A stretch of 64,000 bases of DNA from an uncultured Lachnospiraceae bacterium (GTDB lineage: Bacteria; Bacillota; Clostridia; Lachnospirales; Lachnospiraceae), in contig CAJURT010000006.1 of assembly GCA_910588875.1 (NCBI GenBank), positions 62,001 to 126,000 of the forward strand, in the 5' to 3' direction. This document shows, piece by piece, positions 17,343 through 26,215 of the stretch. The notes beneath the pieces were generated by a model. It worked only from the letters and a program-made list of their open reading frames with translations, had not been told where the DNA came from and made no database searches. The position numbers and the translations under genes are program-made. Position 1 is the stretch's first letter. Each line of letters starts with the position of its first letter.

Positions 17343-18686
17343 TCATCCATTCCCCTGCACTGCTTCATGGATTACTTGTGCCATTGTATCCACCATGGCA
17401 TCCGTCATTCCGGGATATACCCCCACCCAGAAGGTATCCCTCATGATCCGGTCTGCCACCTGCAGATCCCCAACCACCCGGTAACCGTTCCCCTGGGCGC
17501 GCATCTGGTCAAAACAAGGATGGCGCGTCAGGTTTCCCGCAAACAGCATCCGTGTCTGGATACCCTTTCCCTCCATATATTGTACCACCCGGTTCCTGTC
17601 CACTCCCTGGCGGCAGGTGATAAGAAAACCAAACCAGCTGGGACGGGAGCCCGGGCAAGGCTCAGGCAAAATGAGGGAATCTGCAAGATCCGATAAAGCC
17701 CCCCGCAAACGGTCAAAGTTATGGCGGCGCCGTTCTACAAACCCCGGGAATTTCTCCAACTGGGCACAGCCAATCGCAGCCTGCAAATCCGTTGCCTTTA
17801 AATTGTAGCCAAAATGGGAGTAAACGTATTTGTGGTCATACCCCACTGGCAGCTCCCCGTACTGCCGGTCAAAACGGTGGTTGCAGGTATTGTCTCTGCC
17901 AGACGGACAGGAACAATCCCTCCCCCAATCCCGGAAGGAACGGATAATCTTGTGCAGCAGCGGGTTGTCGGTATACACCGCGCCCCCTTCCCCCATCGTC
18001 ATATGGTGAGGGGGATAGAAGCTGGAGGTCCCGATATCCCCAACCGTCCCGGTAAAACGCTCTGTCCCGTCAAGCATATAACGGCTCCCCAGGGCATCAC
18101 AGTTATCCTCGATCAGCCACAGCCCATGGCGTCCGCAAAATTCCTTCACCGCCTTTAAATCAAAGGGATTGCCCAAGGTATGCGCAATCATCACTGCCTT
18201 CGTCTTTTCTGAATATGCCGCCTCCAGCTGAGCCGCATCGATGTTATATTGCGGAATCGTCACATCCACAAACACCGGCACCGCACCATACTGGATCACC
18301 GGCGCCACTGTGGTGGGGAACCCTGCCGCCACCGTGATCACCTCATCCCCCCGCCGCACCTGGCGATCCCCCAAAAGCGGGGAGGTCAGTGCCATGAAGG
18401 CATTTAAGTTGGCAGAAGAACCGGAATTCACCAGGGAGCAATAACGGACCCCCAGGTATTCCGACAGCTTTCTCTCGAATTCTTCCGTGTAACGCCCGGA
18501 AGTCAGCCAAAACTCCAATGCACTGTCCACCAGGTTGACCATCTCATGGGCATCATACACCCGGGAGGCATAAGGGATACGGTCTCCCGGCTCATAAGGC
18601 TTTTTCTTTTGCAGATGGTATTTCTCACAATAGTCCGCCACCAGGTTAAGGATTTCCTGCCTGGCCTGCTGCTGTGTTTTTTCCAT
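17343..18686 (-). CDS. rfbH: CDP-4-dehydro-6-deoxyglucose 3-dehydrase (E1)
   Basis: A 447-residue PMP and [2Fe-2S] enzyme that removes the C3 hydroxyl from CDP-4-keto-6-deoxyglucose. Unlike ordinary aminotransferase-fold enzymes it has His in place of the PLP Lys: SFYPPHHMTMGEGG around residue 220. The iron-sulfur cysteines cluster in CSCPSGRDNTC near 255-265. Both features separate RfbH from aminotransferases. It follows rfbF and rfbG in the usual order. The partner reductase (E3, RfbI type) that delivers electrons is not in the window, so electrons must come from another protein. Confidence 0.95.
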   Translation of the reverse strand: MEKTQQQARQEILNLVADYCEKYHLQKKKPYEPGDRIPYASRVYDAHEMVNLVDSALEFWLTSGRYTEEFERKLSEYLGVRYCSLVNSGSSANLNAFMALTSPLLGDRQVRRGDEVITVAAGFPTTVAPVIQYGAVPVFVDVTIPQYNIDAAQLEAAYSEKTKAVMIAHTLGNPFDLKAVKEFCGRHGLWLIEDNCDALGSRYMLDGTERFTGTVGDIGTSSFYPPHHMTMGEGGAVYTDNPLLHKIIRSFRDWGRDCSCPSGRDNTCNHRFDRQYGELPVGYDHKYVYSHFGYNLKATDLQAAIGCAQLEKFPGFVERRRHNFDRLRGALSDLADSLILPEPCPGSRPSWFGFLITCRQGVDRNRVVQYMEGKGIQTRMLFAGNLTRHPCFDQMRAQGNGYRVVGDLQVADRIMRDTFWVGVYPGMTDAMVDTMAQVIHEAVQGNG

Positions 18687-18710
18687 AATGATAAGATTTC
18701 TCCTTTAACT

Positions 18711-19766
18711 TTAAAATTCCCGGATCTGCCGGTCTGTTACTGCCAGCATATCTTCTCCTGCCAGATACGCCTGTGACCACTCCACGGTCAGCCTCAGAGC
18801 CTCCCGGATATGCCACCTGGGCTGCCAGCCAAAGGTCCTTTTCAGTTTCGAACAGTCCAGCTTTAAGAAATTGGCCTCATGGGGGCCTCCGTCATGGCGG
18901 CTCACCCAACGTGCTTCTCCTCCCCACAACTCGCAGAACAGGGATGCCAGTTCACCGGTTGACACACAATCCCCGTCATCCGGCCCCACATTGTAGTATC
19001 CCTGGAAGGCCGGGTCCTCATACTGCCTCTGCATAATCTCCAGGTAAACAAACAACGGCTCCAGCACATGCTGGAAAGGGCGGGTGGAATAAGGATTCCG
19101 CACCACAATCTCTTTCCCTGCCGCCTGGGCACGCACACAGTCCGGAATAATCCGGTCGTTTGCAAAATCCCCGCCGCCAATCACATTTCCGGCACGGGCC
19201 GTGGACACTGCGCAGTGCCTGTCCCCAAAGAATGCCTTTTTGTAGCTATGTGTCACCAATTCAGAACAGGATTTGCTGTTGGAATAGGGATCATATCCGT
19301 CCAGCGGATCATTCTCCCGGTAACCGTATTCCCACTCCTGGTTCTCATAGACCTTGTCCGTGGTAACATTCAGCACGGATTTCGTCTCCGGGGACAGACG
19401 CACGCATTCCAGCAGGTTCACTGTCCCCATCACATTCGTCTCATAGGTGTAGACGGGCTGCCGGTAAGAATCCCGCACAATCGGCTGTGCTGCCAGATGG
19501 ATCACCAGTTCCGGCCTTACCCGCTCAAAAACCTTTTTCAAAGACTGCAGATCCCGGATATCCCCGGTTACCGAATCTATCCATGCCTCCAGCCCTGTCA
19601 TCCGAAACAATGACGGATCTGTCGGCGGTTCCAGGGAATACCCTGTTACCTGTGCGCCTGCCAATGCCAGAATCCGGCAAAGCCAGCTTCCCTTAAAGCC
19701 GGTATGCCCCGTCACCAGCACCCTTTTCCCATGGTAAAATTGCCTGCATGCTTCCAGATTATACAT
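18711..19766 (-). CDS. rfbG: CDP-glucose 4,6-dehydratase
   Basis: A 351-residue short-chain dehydrogenase-type enzyme that turns CDP-glucose into CDP-4-keto-6-deoxyglucose with bound NAD. The N-terminal VLVTGHTGFKGSWLC is the Rossmann motif, TTDKVYEN holds the catalytic Thr/Asp region, and YDPYSNSKSCSE contains the Tyr-X3-Lys pair in its family form. A TTG at 19784 and an ATG at 19772 are in frame, but AGGAG is six bases ahead of the ATG at 19766, which I take as the start. It lies 27 bases after rfbF and 24 before rfbH. Confidence 0.96.
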   Translation of the reverse strand: MYNLEACRQFYHGKRVLVTGHTGFKGSWLCRILALAGAQVTGYSLEPPTDPSLFRMTGLEAWIDSVTGDIRDLQSLKKVFERVRPELVIHLAAQPIVRDSYRQPVYTYETNVMGTVNLLECVRLSPETKSVLNVTTDKVYENQEWEYGYRENDPLDGYDPYSNSKSCSELVTHSYKKAFFGDRHCAVSTARAGNVIGGGDFANDRIIPDCVRAQAAGKEIVVRNPYSTRPFQHVLEPLFVYLEIMQRQYEDPAFQGYYNVGPDDGDCVSTGELASLFCELWGGEARWVSRHDGGPHEANFLKLDCSKLKRTFGWQPRWHIREALRLTVEWSQAYLAGEDMLAVTDRQIREF

Positions 19767-19793
19767 ATTCATCTCCTGTCCCAATATAACTGC

Positions 19794-20567
19794 TTATGAC
19801 CAGATCTTCCAGGGCGCCTTTCCCGACTGCCACATTTTCTCTAACAGCTGCATCTCCCTCTGGGTATCCATGCACTGCCAGAACCCGCCATGGAAAAAGG
19901 ACATCAGCTGCCCTTCGGCAACCAGGCGTTCCATAGGCTCCCGTTCAAACACGGTGGTGTCATCCTCCAGATACCCGAAAATCTCCGGGTTCATCATCAT
20001 AAAGCCACCGTTGATCACTGCCCCGTCCGCAGATGATTTTTCCCGGAAGGAACGGATCACATGGTCTGCCCCAATATCCAACACCCCTTTTTGCTGGCCG
20101 ATATTCACCGTAGTCAATGTGGCAATGCGCCCATGCCCCTGATGGAATCTTACCAGGGCATTCAAATCCACCGTGCAAACCGCGTCCCCATAGGTCAGCA
20201 TAAACGTCTCTTCCCCAATGTATGGCTGGATCCTCTTTACCCGGCCGCCCGTCATCGTATGGAGCCCGGTATCCACCAACGTCACCCGCCACGGTTCCGA
20301 ATAGTTGTTGTGCACCTCCATCTTATTATTTGCCAGATCAAAGGTTACATCCGACATATGGAGGAAATAATCCGCAAAAAACTCCTTCACCACATACTGC
20401 TTATATCCCAGGCAAATAATAAAATCATGAAAGCCAAACTCCGCATAATATTTCATGATATGCCACAGAATCGGACGCCCGCCAATCTCAATCATCGGCT
20501 TCGGCTTCAAATGGCTTTCCTCACTGATCCTAGTTCCAAGGCCGCCGGCCAGAATCACTACCTTCAT
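19794..20567 (-). CDS. rfbF: Glucose-1-phosphate cytidylyltransferase
   Basis: A 257-residue nucleotidyltransferase making CDP-glucose from CTP and glucose-1-phosphate. It shows the family signature MKVVILAGGLGTRISEES, then KPKPMIEIGGRPILWHI, and TYGDAVCTVD as the metal-binding Asp. An in-frame start 17 codons upstream is rejected: GGAGG stands seven bases ahead of the ATG at 20567, and the nucleotide-binding motif begins right there, as in relatives. It opens the rfbFGH trio in the glycan operon. Confidence 0.96.
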   Translation of the reverse strand: MKVVILAGGLGTRISEESHLKPKPMIEIGGRPILWHIMKYYAEFGFHDFIICLGYKQYVVKEFFADYFLHMSDVTFDLANNKMEVHNNYSEPWRVTLVDTGLHTMTGGRVKRIQPYIGEETFMLTYGDAVCTVDLNALVRFHQGHGRIATLTTVNIGQQKGVLDIGADHVIRSFREKSSADGAVINGGFMMMNPEIFGYLEDDTTVFEREPMERLVAEGQLMSFFHGGFWQCMDTQREMQLLEKMWQSGKAPWKIWS

Positions 20568-20617
20568 CACATATCCTCCGTCTCTCATCCCAGGTAACTG
20601 CCCCGTCACAAAAGCCA

Positions 20618-22078
20618 TTACCTTCCAAATACATTCCAGCCGTTTTCTTTCAGGATCCTTAAGGCGCGGCGCACATCCGCGCCGCTTTCCTCCCGGCCCT
20701 TCCGGTAATCAAAGGTTTCCCGCAATGTGTCATCATCCAGGCTTTCGTACTGGAGCGCCATCGCCGCGATATTCTCCCCATACGCTTCCCGGTAAGGCGC
20801 TGTCCGGATTTCCACATAGTCCGTATAGGCGTGCCCGGCCAGCAAAAGAAGGCATAAGGCAAGAGCCAGCCCCCGGCCGGCTTTTCCAACGGGACAGCCT
20901 CCGGCCGGCTCTTCCGGATGAGCGCCATTCTCCGCCTGGCCTTTTGCTTGTTTTGGCAGGCTCCAAATCAGGGCAAACGTCAGCACGATCCCCAGAAGCC
21001 CCGCCTGGTACTGCAAGGCATACCGGGAACTCATCCCGTATTCCTCCCGGGCAAAAATATAGCGGGAAATCAGGATAATCCCATGGTTTCCCATCCCGGC
21101 GAACAAAAGCATCAGAGGCACCAGCGTCCGCTCATACAACCGGCAGCGCAGGTTCATCACCAGCGCCAGCAGATATCCCCCTGCCAGTACCGCCCCCAAA
21201 AGATACAGGACGCCATCCCCCACAACTCCGTCTGAAACCCACTTGTTAAGGGTCTCCCCCCCAACCACCATGGAAGCCAATGATTTCAGCAGAAAATTCA
21301 CAAAAAACACTGGCTGCTGCCCAAACATTTCCATCAGGCCGATTTTGACAGCCCCGTCATGGTCCTCATAAGCATAGGAATTGCTCCACATATACAAAAC
21401 AAGGGGAACCACCACGCTGACAATCCCTGCCAGGCAGAACCTCAGATCCATGGGAGGCTTCCTTTTTCCCTTCTCCATAAGGCAGCATATGCCTGCAAAT
21501 CCGTAGGCCAGCACCATCACCACCGAATATACCGCACAGTATGGCCCTGCCACTGCCAGGCTCACCACCGGCGGCATCAGTAAAAGCCGGAGCCTGTCCC
21601 CCCTCTTCTCCTGCCCGTACAGAACCCGGTCAAACACCAGATAATGATAATAAAAACAGGCAAATGCCAGGAAATGTGCCCAGCCGGTGCCATTGGTCAG
21701 CATCTCCCATTTGTTCAGCCCAAAAAGAAGGAACATCAAAAAAACATACCAGGCCGTCCCGACCCGCTTCCACTCGCAATACCACCCAAGCACCAGCCCG
21801 GAGAGCCCCAGGCTCAGCACCCCCAGAGCCATCTCGGCGGTGGTGCTGTAACGGAACAGCATGACATTCAATGCACGTACCGGATAATAAACGGGAATCC
21901 GGGTCAGCACATCCGGGCGGAAAAAATTTTCCGGGTTCCACACATCCGGCAGATACTTATTGACAATCCGGATATAATCCGAATAAACAATATCACACGT
22001 CGCCTCCTTAATATACCAAAGGCACAGCAATGTCCCCAAAAGCGGCAGCCCGTAATAGATGATCTTTTTCTGTTTCAT
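20618..22078 (-). CDS. Polytopic membrane protein of the glycan operon
   Basis: A 486-residue protein with about ten transmembrane helices. There is a first extracytoplasmic loop after helix 1 (CDIVYSDYIRIVNKYLPDVW) and a soluble C-terminal tail of about 65 residues. It resembles, in outline only, GtrC-like or GT-C-type lipid-sugar-dependent transferases; I recognise no named family. Acidic residues in the first outer loop (YSDYIR) would fit a GT-C active site. It lies between the other polytopic protein and rfbF and may use a lipid-linked sugar made by the GtrB-like enzyme. The start at 22078 has only a weak GGGA-rich site. Confidence 0.6.
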   Translation of the reverse strand: MKQKKIIYYGLPLLGTLLCLWYIKEATCDIVYSDYIRIVNKYLPDVWNPENFFRPDVLTRIPVYYPVRALNVMLFRYSTTAEMALGVLSLGLSGLVLGWYCEWKRVGTAWYVFLMFLLFGLNKWEMLTNGTGWAHFLAFACFYYHYLVFDRVLYGQEKRGDRLRLLLMPPVVSLAVAGPYCAVYSVVMVLAYGFAGICCLMEKGKRKPPMDLRFCLAGIVSVVVPLVLYMWSNSYAYEDHDGAVKIGLMEMFGQQPVFFVNFLLKSLASMVVGGETLNKWVSDGVVGDGVLYLLGAVLAGGYLLALVMNLRCRLYERTLVPLMLLFAGMGNHGIILISRYIFAREEYGMSSRYALQYQAGLLGIVLTFALIWSLPKQAKGQAENGAHPEEPAGGCPVGKAGRGLALALCLLLLAGHAYTDYVEIRTAPYREAYGENIAAMALQYESLDDDTLRETFDYRKGREESGADVRRALRILKENGWNVFGR

Positions 22079-22105
22079 GTCCGTCCCTTTCCCTCTGGTG
22101 CATCT

Positions 22106-23998
22106 TTAATCTGCCTTCATGCCAAGCACTACCGCCAGCCGCTGCTTTCCCCTCTGCTCCCTGGCATCCGGCACATAAAAATTCGTCTTAAAATCCAGGG
22201 TCACCGTCTCATACGGCCTTACTTCAATCACCGTATGGGACTGAGCCTCCCTTAATTCCAGGTATGCCTGGGGCTCCTCATTGACATAGACCATAATCCA
22301 CTGATCCCTCGTAATCTCCCCCGGGTAATAAAAGTCCAGTTCTATCACCCCCTGTGACCCGGCCATCACCTGGATCCTGGCACTCTCGTCAATCCAGCCG
22401 TCCTCATAATACCCATATATTCCCCGGCATTTCAGCGCCTTCACCCCACGGGTAATATTCCGGTAGCAATTGCTGGCCGGATCCTCCTGCAAAATCACCA
22501 TGTCATCCGTGACCAGCCCGATCTCCCGCACATCATCCAGATGCACGATCCGTGTATTTTCTGCCTTCCGGTCCTTATCAAAAACCTTCAGGAAAGTGTC
22601 CCGGGTAAAATCCTCCATTTCAAAAGCATCGCCCCCATAGGCATCCCTTACAATATAGACCGTCTTGCCAAATATCCCTTCCCCATATGTCCCATATGTC
22701 TCCTCTGCCAGAGAATTATACCGCTGTTGGTCTGCCATAAAATAGAGGTTGGGATAGAGCCCCCTGTAATAGAGTTCCACCGGAAGCATCAGCACCACAT
22801 ACAAAGTCAGCATGGCGAGGAACGCAACCCCTCTCATCCAGGTGCCCTGCTCTATCATCTTTTCTGTCAGGGCTCCGTACATCCAGGAAAGATATAATAG
22901 CGCCCCTGCATACGACACATAGACCCAGCGCATTTCCACCCGGATTGTCACGCTTGAGCAGGCGATACAGCCTGCTATAAACCCTATAAACAACAGGCTG
23001 GTGCACAGATAGGAGCCGCAGTGCCGCCATTCCTGCACCATCTTTACCAGAAAGGCAGCCAGCACCGCCAGCAGCATCAGATCTGCCGCCATAATCAGGA
23101 TCATCACCCAGGCCGGCGCCTGGCGGAAATTCTGCCCGTTCAAATGTTCCGGCCCGGCATTGACCCCAAACAGATAGGCCACCTGGCTAAGCGCATATAA
23201 CATGGCATCCCCCAGGGCAAAGGTCTCCGCCACCTGGGTACGCCCCGTCCCTGCCGGCATCACGCTGCCAATCGTCAGTAACCGGACTGCCTGGACAGCC
23301 GCAAAGGTGCCTGCCGGAACTGCCCACAGCCGCCAGCGCCTCACCTTCCGGCATAAAAGCACCAAAAAGAACAGAGGCAGCAGCACCATGTACCGCTCAT
23401 GGACAAAGCAGACACCAAAATACAGTCCGCATGCCACATAAAACCTCCGGTAATCCTTCCCTCCATGATCGTTAAGGAAGCCGCTGAGCAGGTATAAAAT
23501 CCCCACTGCCATCCAGAGAGCCATGGTTTCCATCAATCCGTATAGCTGCCCGATCTGATAATACGACAGCCGGGAGGCCAGGAAAGCAAACCCGCACAAC
23601 GCCCCCACATAAGAAGAACGGCTATATCTCCTCGCCATCCGGTATAGGGTAAAGGCCAGCCCCACATTCAGCAGAATATTAAAAGGCACAATCCACTCCA
23701 CATGGGTTCCGGCTATTCCCAGTTCCATCCAAGCCGCCAGATAGTATAAAAAACGGAAACGGGTACTCCCCACCGGGAAAACAAATTTCAGAAAAGACTG
23801 TTCCCCATAGCAGGACCACAGATACAAATCATCCATGTACAGCCCCCTGACCTCCATGCCCCTGTTGATCCAGAAAGCAAAACACGCCAGCAAAAGTGCC
23901 GCCAGCAGGTCATTTCTCCACCGCCCGGCCATCTGCCACCGTTCCCTATGTTTATTATCCCAGGAATCATGGATCCCCGCCATCTGCTGCTCTTTCAT
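22106..23998 (-). CDS. Large polytopic GT-C-like membrane protein
   Basis: A 630-residue protein with about eleven transmembrane helices in the first 430 residues and a soluble C-terminal domain of about 180 residues. The loop after the first helix holds YMDDLYLWSCYG, an acidic pair where GT-C transferases bind their lipid-linked donor. The name is by topology only; no specific family is claimed. The ATG at 23998 is taken because AAGGAG lies six bases upstream. Longer reading would overlap the preceding glycosyltransferase gene and gives an arginine-rich stretch unlike the rest. It is 31 bases after the GT2 gene. Confidence 0.65.
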   Translation of the reverse strand: MKEQQMAGIHDSWDNKHRERWQMAGRWRNDLLAALLLACFAFWINRGMEVRGLYMDDLYLWSCYGEQSFLKFVFPVGSTRFRFLYYLAAWMELGIAGTHVEWIVPFNILLNVGLAFTLYRMARRYSRSSYVGALCGFAFLASRLSYYQIGQLYGLMETMALWMAVGILYLLSGFLNDHGGKDYRRFYVACGLYFGVCFVHERYMVLLPLFFLVLLCRKVRRWRLWAVPAGTFAAVQAVRLLTIGSVMPAGTGRTQVAETFALGDAMLYALSQVAYLFGVNAGPEHLNGQNFRQAPAWVMILIMAADLMLLAVLAAFLVKMVQEWRHCGSYLCTSLLFIGFIAGCIACSSVTIRVEMRWVYVSYAGALLYLSWMYGALTEKMIEQGTWMRGVAFLAMLTLYVVLMLPVELYYRGLYPNLYFMADQQRYNSLAEETYGTYGEGIFGKTVYIVRDAYGGDAFEMEDFTRDTFLKVFDKDRKAENTRIVHLDDVREIGLVTDDMVILQEDPASNCYRNITRGVKALKCRGIYGYYEDGWIDESARIQVMAGSQGVIELDFYYPGEITRDQWIMVYVNEEPQAYLELREAQSHTVIEVRPYETVTLDFKTNFYVPDAREQRGKQRLAVVLGMKAD

Positions 23999-24029
23999 AT
24001 ACTTCTCCTTATCGGGGCCGGGAGGTTCC

Positions 24030-24812
24030 TTAACGGTACGCCCCGTAAGCCCGTTGGTAAAATACCAGCAGGCATTTTGCCACCGCCTTCGGCCAGATTT
24101 TTTGGTACATGCCCAGTTCCTCTTCCCCCCGGTGATGGTTTTCAATAAATTCCTTCGTGGTGGCCCCTTCGTGGATGCGGTAGGCAATCAGAGGCCTTTC
24201 CACACAGTAAAACCGGCCGGGCCTCCCTGCCAGCGCCCACATGGTATCCCAATCCAGGGCAAATTTATAGGAAGAATCAAACAGCGGCATCCCCAGCCGC
24301 TCCTTATCATATGTGGCTGAGGGGCAGATCAGAGGATTCCCAAAAGCCAGCGCCGCCCTTTTCATCCATCCATAATGTGCCAGGCCATGAAACCGCAGAG
24401 GCATCCTCAGCAATTTTTTAATCAGGAGAAACATCCCCCTCCTCTGTACCCGGCCGTTTTTTACAATCACGCAATCCGTGGTAAACACAGAAATATCCTG
24501 ATACTTTTCCCAGGCACGCTGCACGTTGTATGCATAGTCCCTGTGGTAACAATCATCCTGATGGGCAATCGTGACCAGGCGGGAATCCGCTTTTCCATAA
24601 GCAAAATTCCAGTCAGCCTGGATGTCGCTCTCCCCCTCCCTCACAAAGTAAGGCAGGCCATACTTTTTTGCCGTTTTCTCCAGGTACGGGCTGGGGGTGG
24701 AGGTACATAAAATCACCTCTGCCGCCACCGTCTGCCTCTTAAGAGAACGGATACAGGCTTCCAGATAAGGGGAATCCTTATAGGCACAGATTGCAAATGT
24801 ATGAGTAAACAT
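24030..24812 (-). CDS. Family 2 glycosyltransferase
   Basis: A 260-residue cytosolic GT2 enzyme. The N-terminus FTHTFAICAYKDSPYLEACI replaces the common SIIIPVYN, and IAHQDDCYHRDY supplies the DXD-like acidic pair. AAGGAG seven bases ahead of ATG 24812 fixes the start; upstream in-frame sequence is Arg/Cys-rich and is not credible protein. It lies between the gmhA-like gene and the large membrane protein. The sugar and acceptor are not predictable. Confidence 0.8.
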   Translation of the reverse strand: MFTHTFAICAYKDSPYLEACIRSLKRQTVAAEVILCTSTPSPYLEKTAKKYGLPYFVREGESDIQADWNFAYGKADSRLVTIAHQDDCYHRDYAYNVQRAWEKYQDISVFTTDCVIVKNGRVQRRGMFLLIKKLLRMPLRFHGLAHYGWMKRAALAFGNPLICPSATYDKERLGMPLFDSSYKFALDWDTMWALAGRPGRFYCVERPLIAYRIHEGATTKEFIENHHRGEEELGMYQKIWPKAVAKCLLVFYQRAYGAYR

Positions 24813-24873
24813 ATTCCCGCTCCTTGTCATCCCTGACCCCGTGCACTGAGCCCTCCTCAGCGGATAAGGGTTT

Positions 24874-25530
24874 CTACAGGGCAAAAAAACGTTCTTCCAG
24901 CAACAGGCACAACGTATGGTAAACCGGCAGGTGCAGTTCCTGGATCTTATAGGTCTCCTCCTCCGGCACAATCACCGCCACATCGGCGCGCTTTGCCAGC
25001 TTCCCTCCGTCCCTGCCGGTAAGCCCAACCACTTTCATGGATTTTGCTTTAGCCGCCGTCACTGCATAATCCACATTCCGGGCATTCCCGGAGGTGGATA
25101 TCCCCAGAAAAACATCCCCGGGGACACCATAGCCGCAGACCTGCTGGGCGTAAACCATGTCCCCATTGACATCATTGGCAAAAGCCGTGGATAACCCCGG
25201 ATGGCCGTTGAGGGCAATGGCCGGCAGGCTGCCCTGCAGCTTTGCTGCCAGCAGTTCACCCTCCTCCCCGCCTTCTGCCCTCAGCCTGTCCTGCAGTTCT
25301 GCGGGCAATTCCCTCTGCCTTTTAAAGCCCTTCATCAACTCCCCCACAATATGCTCGGCATCCGCGCAGCTGCCTCCGTTTCCGGCAATCAGCAGCTTAT
25401 TGCCCCGGCAATAACAATCCTCCAACACCTGGTAAGCCTCCAGTACTGCACCACGAACTGTCTCCAGGACCGGATAACGTTCCATCAGCCCCTCAAGGAT
25501 CTGCTGCTGTTTCCTGCTTAATGCCATCAT
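24874..25530 (-). CDS. gmhA: Sedoheptulose-7-phosphate isomerase, SIS domain
   Basis: A 218-residue SIS-domain protein: LLIAGNGGSCADAEHIVGEL is the sugar-phosphate-binding loop, and FLGISTSGNARNVDYAV and VVGLTGRDGG follow as in GmhA. The enzyme converts sedoheptulose-7-phosphate to D-glycero-D-manno-heptose-7-phosphate. The neighbours hddA, gmhB and hddC make this assignment strong over DiaA or other SIS proteins. There are two adjacent ATGs (25530 and 25527) behind GGAGGAAGGAG; either could be used. It is 19 bases after gmhB. Confidence 0.92.
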   Translation of the reverse strand: MMALSRKQQQILEGLMERYPVLETVRGAVLEAYQVLEDCYCRGNKLLIAGNGGSCADAEHIVGELMKGFKRQRELPAELQDRLRAEGGEEGELLAAKLQGSLPAIALNGHPGLSTAFANDVNGDMVYAQQVCGYGVPGDVFLGISTSGNARNVDYAVTAAKAKSMKVVGLTGRDGGKLAKRADVAVIVPEEETYKIQELHLPVYHTLCLLLEERFFAL

Positions 25531-25549
25531 CTCTCCTTCCTCCCCCGGC

Positions 25550-26185
25550 TCACCAGCGGTCATCTTCACCTTCAAGTATCGCACGGGCGGCGTCAATAAG
25601 TGTCTCGGCGTAAACATCATAAGGCAGTTTCCTTTCTTTTCCCGTCACTCTTTCTGGCGGCAGGGCATCCCCGGGGACCTGTGCCAGCCTCTTTACCTGT
25701 TCCTCATGGACTTTTCTCCCATAACCGGTTCCCACCAGCACGGTACGCACCCCATAGTTTTTGCCCGCCTCCACATCGATCAGCTTGTCTCCAACCATCC
25801 AGGAATGTGCCTTGTCCACCTGAATATACTGTTCAGCCATCTCAAACATCCCTGTCCCGGGCTTCCTGCAATGGCAGCATACCTTGTATCTGCCCAGCCC
25901 ATGTTCCGGATGGTGGGGGCAATAAAAGAAAAAATCCACCTCAGCCCCCTGGGGACGCAGTAATTCATTCATATAACAATGCAGCTGCTTCACATCCGAT
26001 TCCTGATAATAGCCCCGGGCCACCCCGGCCTGGTTGGTCACCACCACAATCCGGTAACCTCCCCTGCGCAGCCTGCATATCGCCTCCGGCACACCGTCTA
26101 AGATCCTCAGATCTTCCTTCCGGTGCAGGTAATGGACCTCTTCATTCAACGTCCCGTCCCGGTCTAAAAACACCACTCGCTCCAT
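25550..26185 (-). CDS. gmhB: D-glycero-D-manno-heptose 1,7-bisphosphate 7-phosphatase (HAD-IIIA)
   Basis: A 211-residue HAD phosphatase with motif I VVFLDRDGTLNEEVHY, motif II VVVTNQAGVARGYY, a zinc-binding loop CPHHPEHGLGRYKVCCHC and motif IV MVGDKLIDVEAG. These are GmhB hallmarks. It removes the C7 phosphate to leave heptose-1-phosphate for HddC. GGGAG lies ten bases ahead of the start at 26185. It stands between hddA and gmhA, all in one direction with short gaps. Confidence 0.95.
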   Translation of the reverse strand: MERVVFLDRDGTLNEEVHYLHRKEDLRILDGVPEAICRLRRGGYRIVVVTNQAGVARGYYQESDVKQLHCYMNELLRPQGAEVDFFFYCPHHPEHGLGRYKVCCHCRKPGTGMFEMAEQYIQVDKAHSWMVGDKLIDVEAGKNYGVRTVLVGTGYGRKVHEEQVKRLAQVPGDALPPERVTGKERKLPYDVYAETLIDAARAILEGEDDRW

Positions 26186-26215
26186 CTGCCATCCACTCCC
26201 GCCCTGCCTGGATTT

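Noticed and set aside
23999..24187. Upstream extension of the large polytopic protein
   Set aside because: It overlaps the end of the GT2 gene, and the ribosome site supports 23998.
24813..24971. Upstream extension of the GT2 gene
   Set aside because: The added Arg/Cys-rich residues match no GT2 N-terminus, and AAGGAG points to the ATG at 24812.
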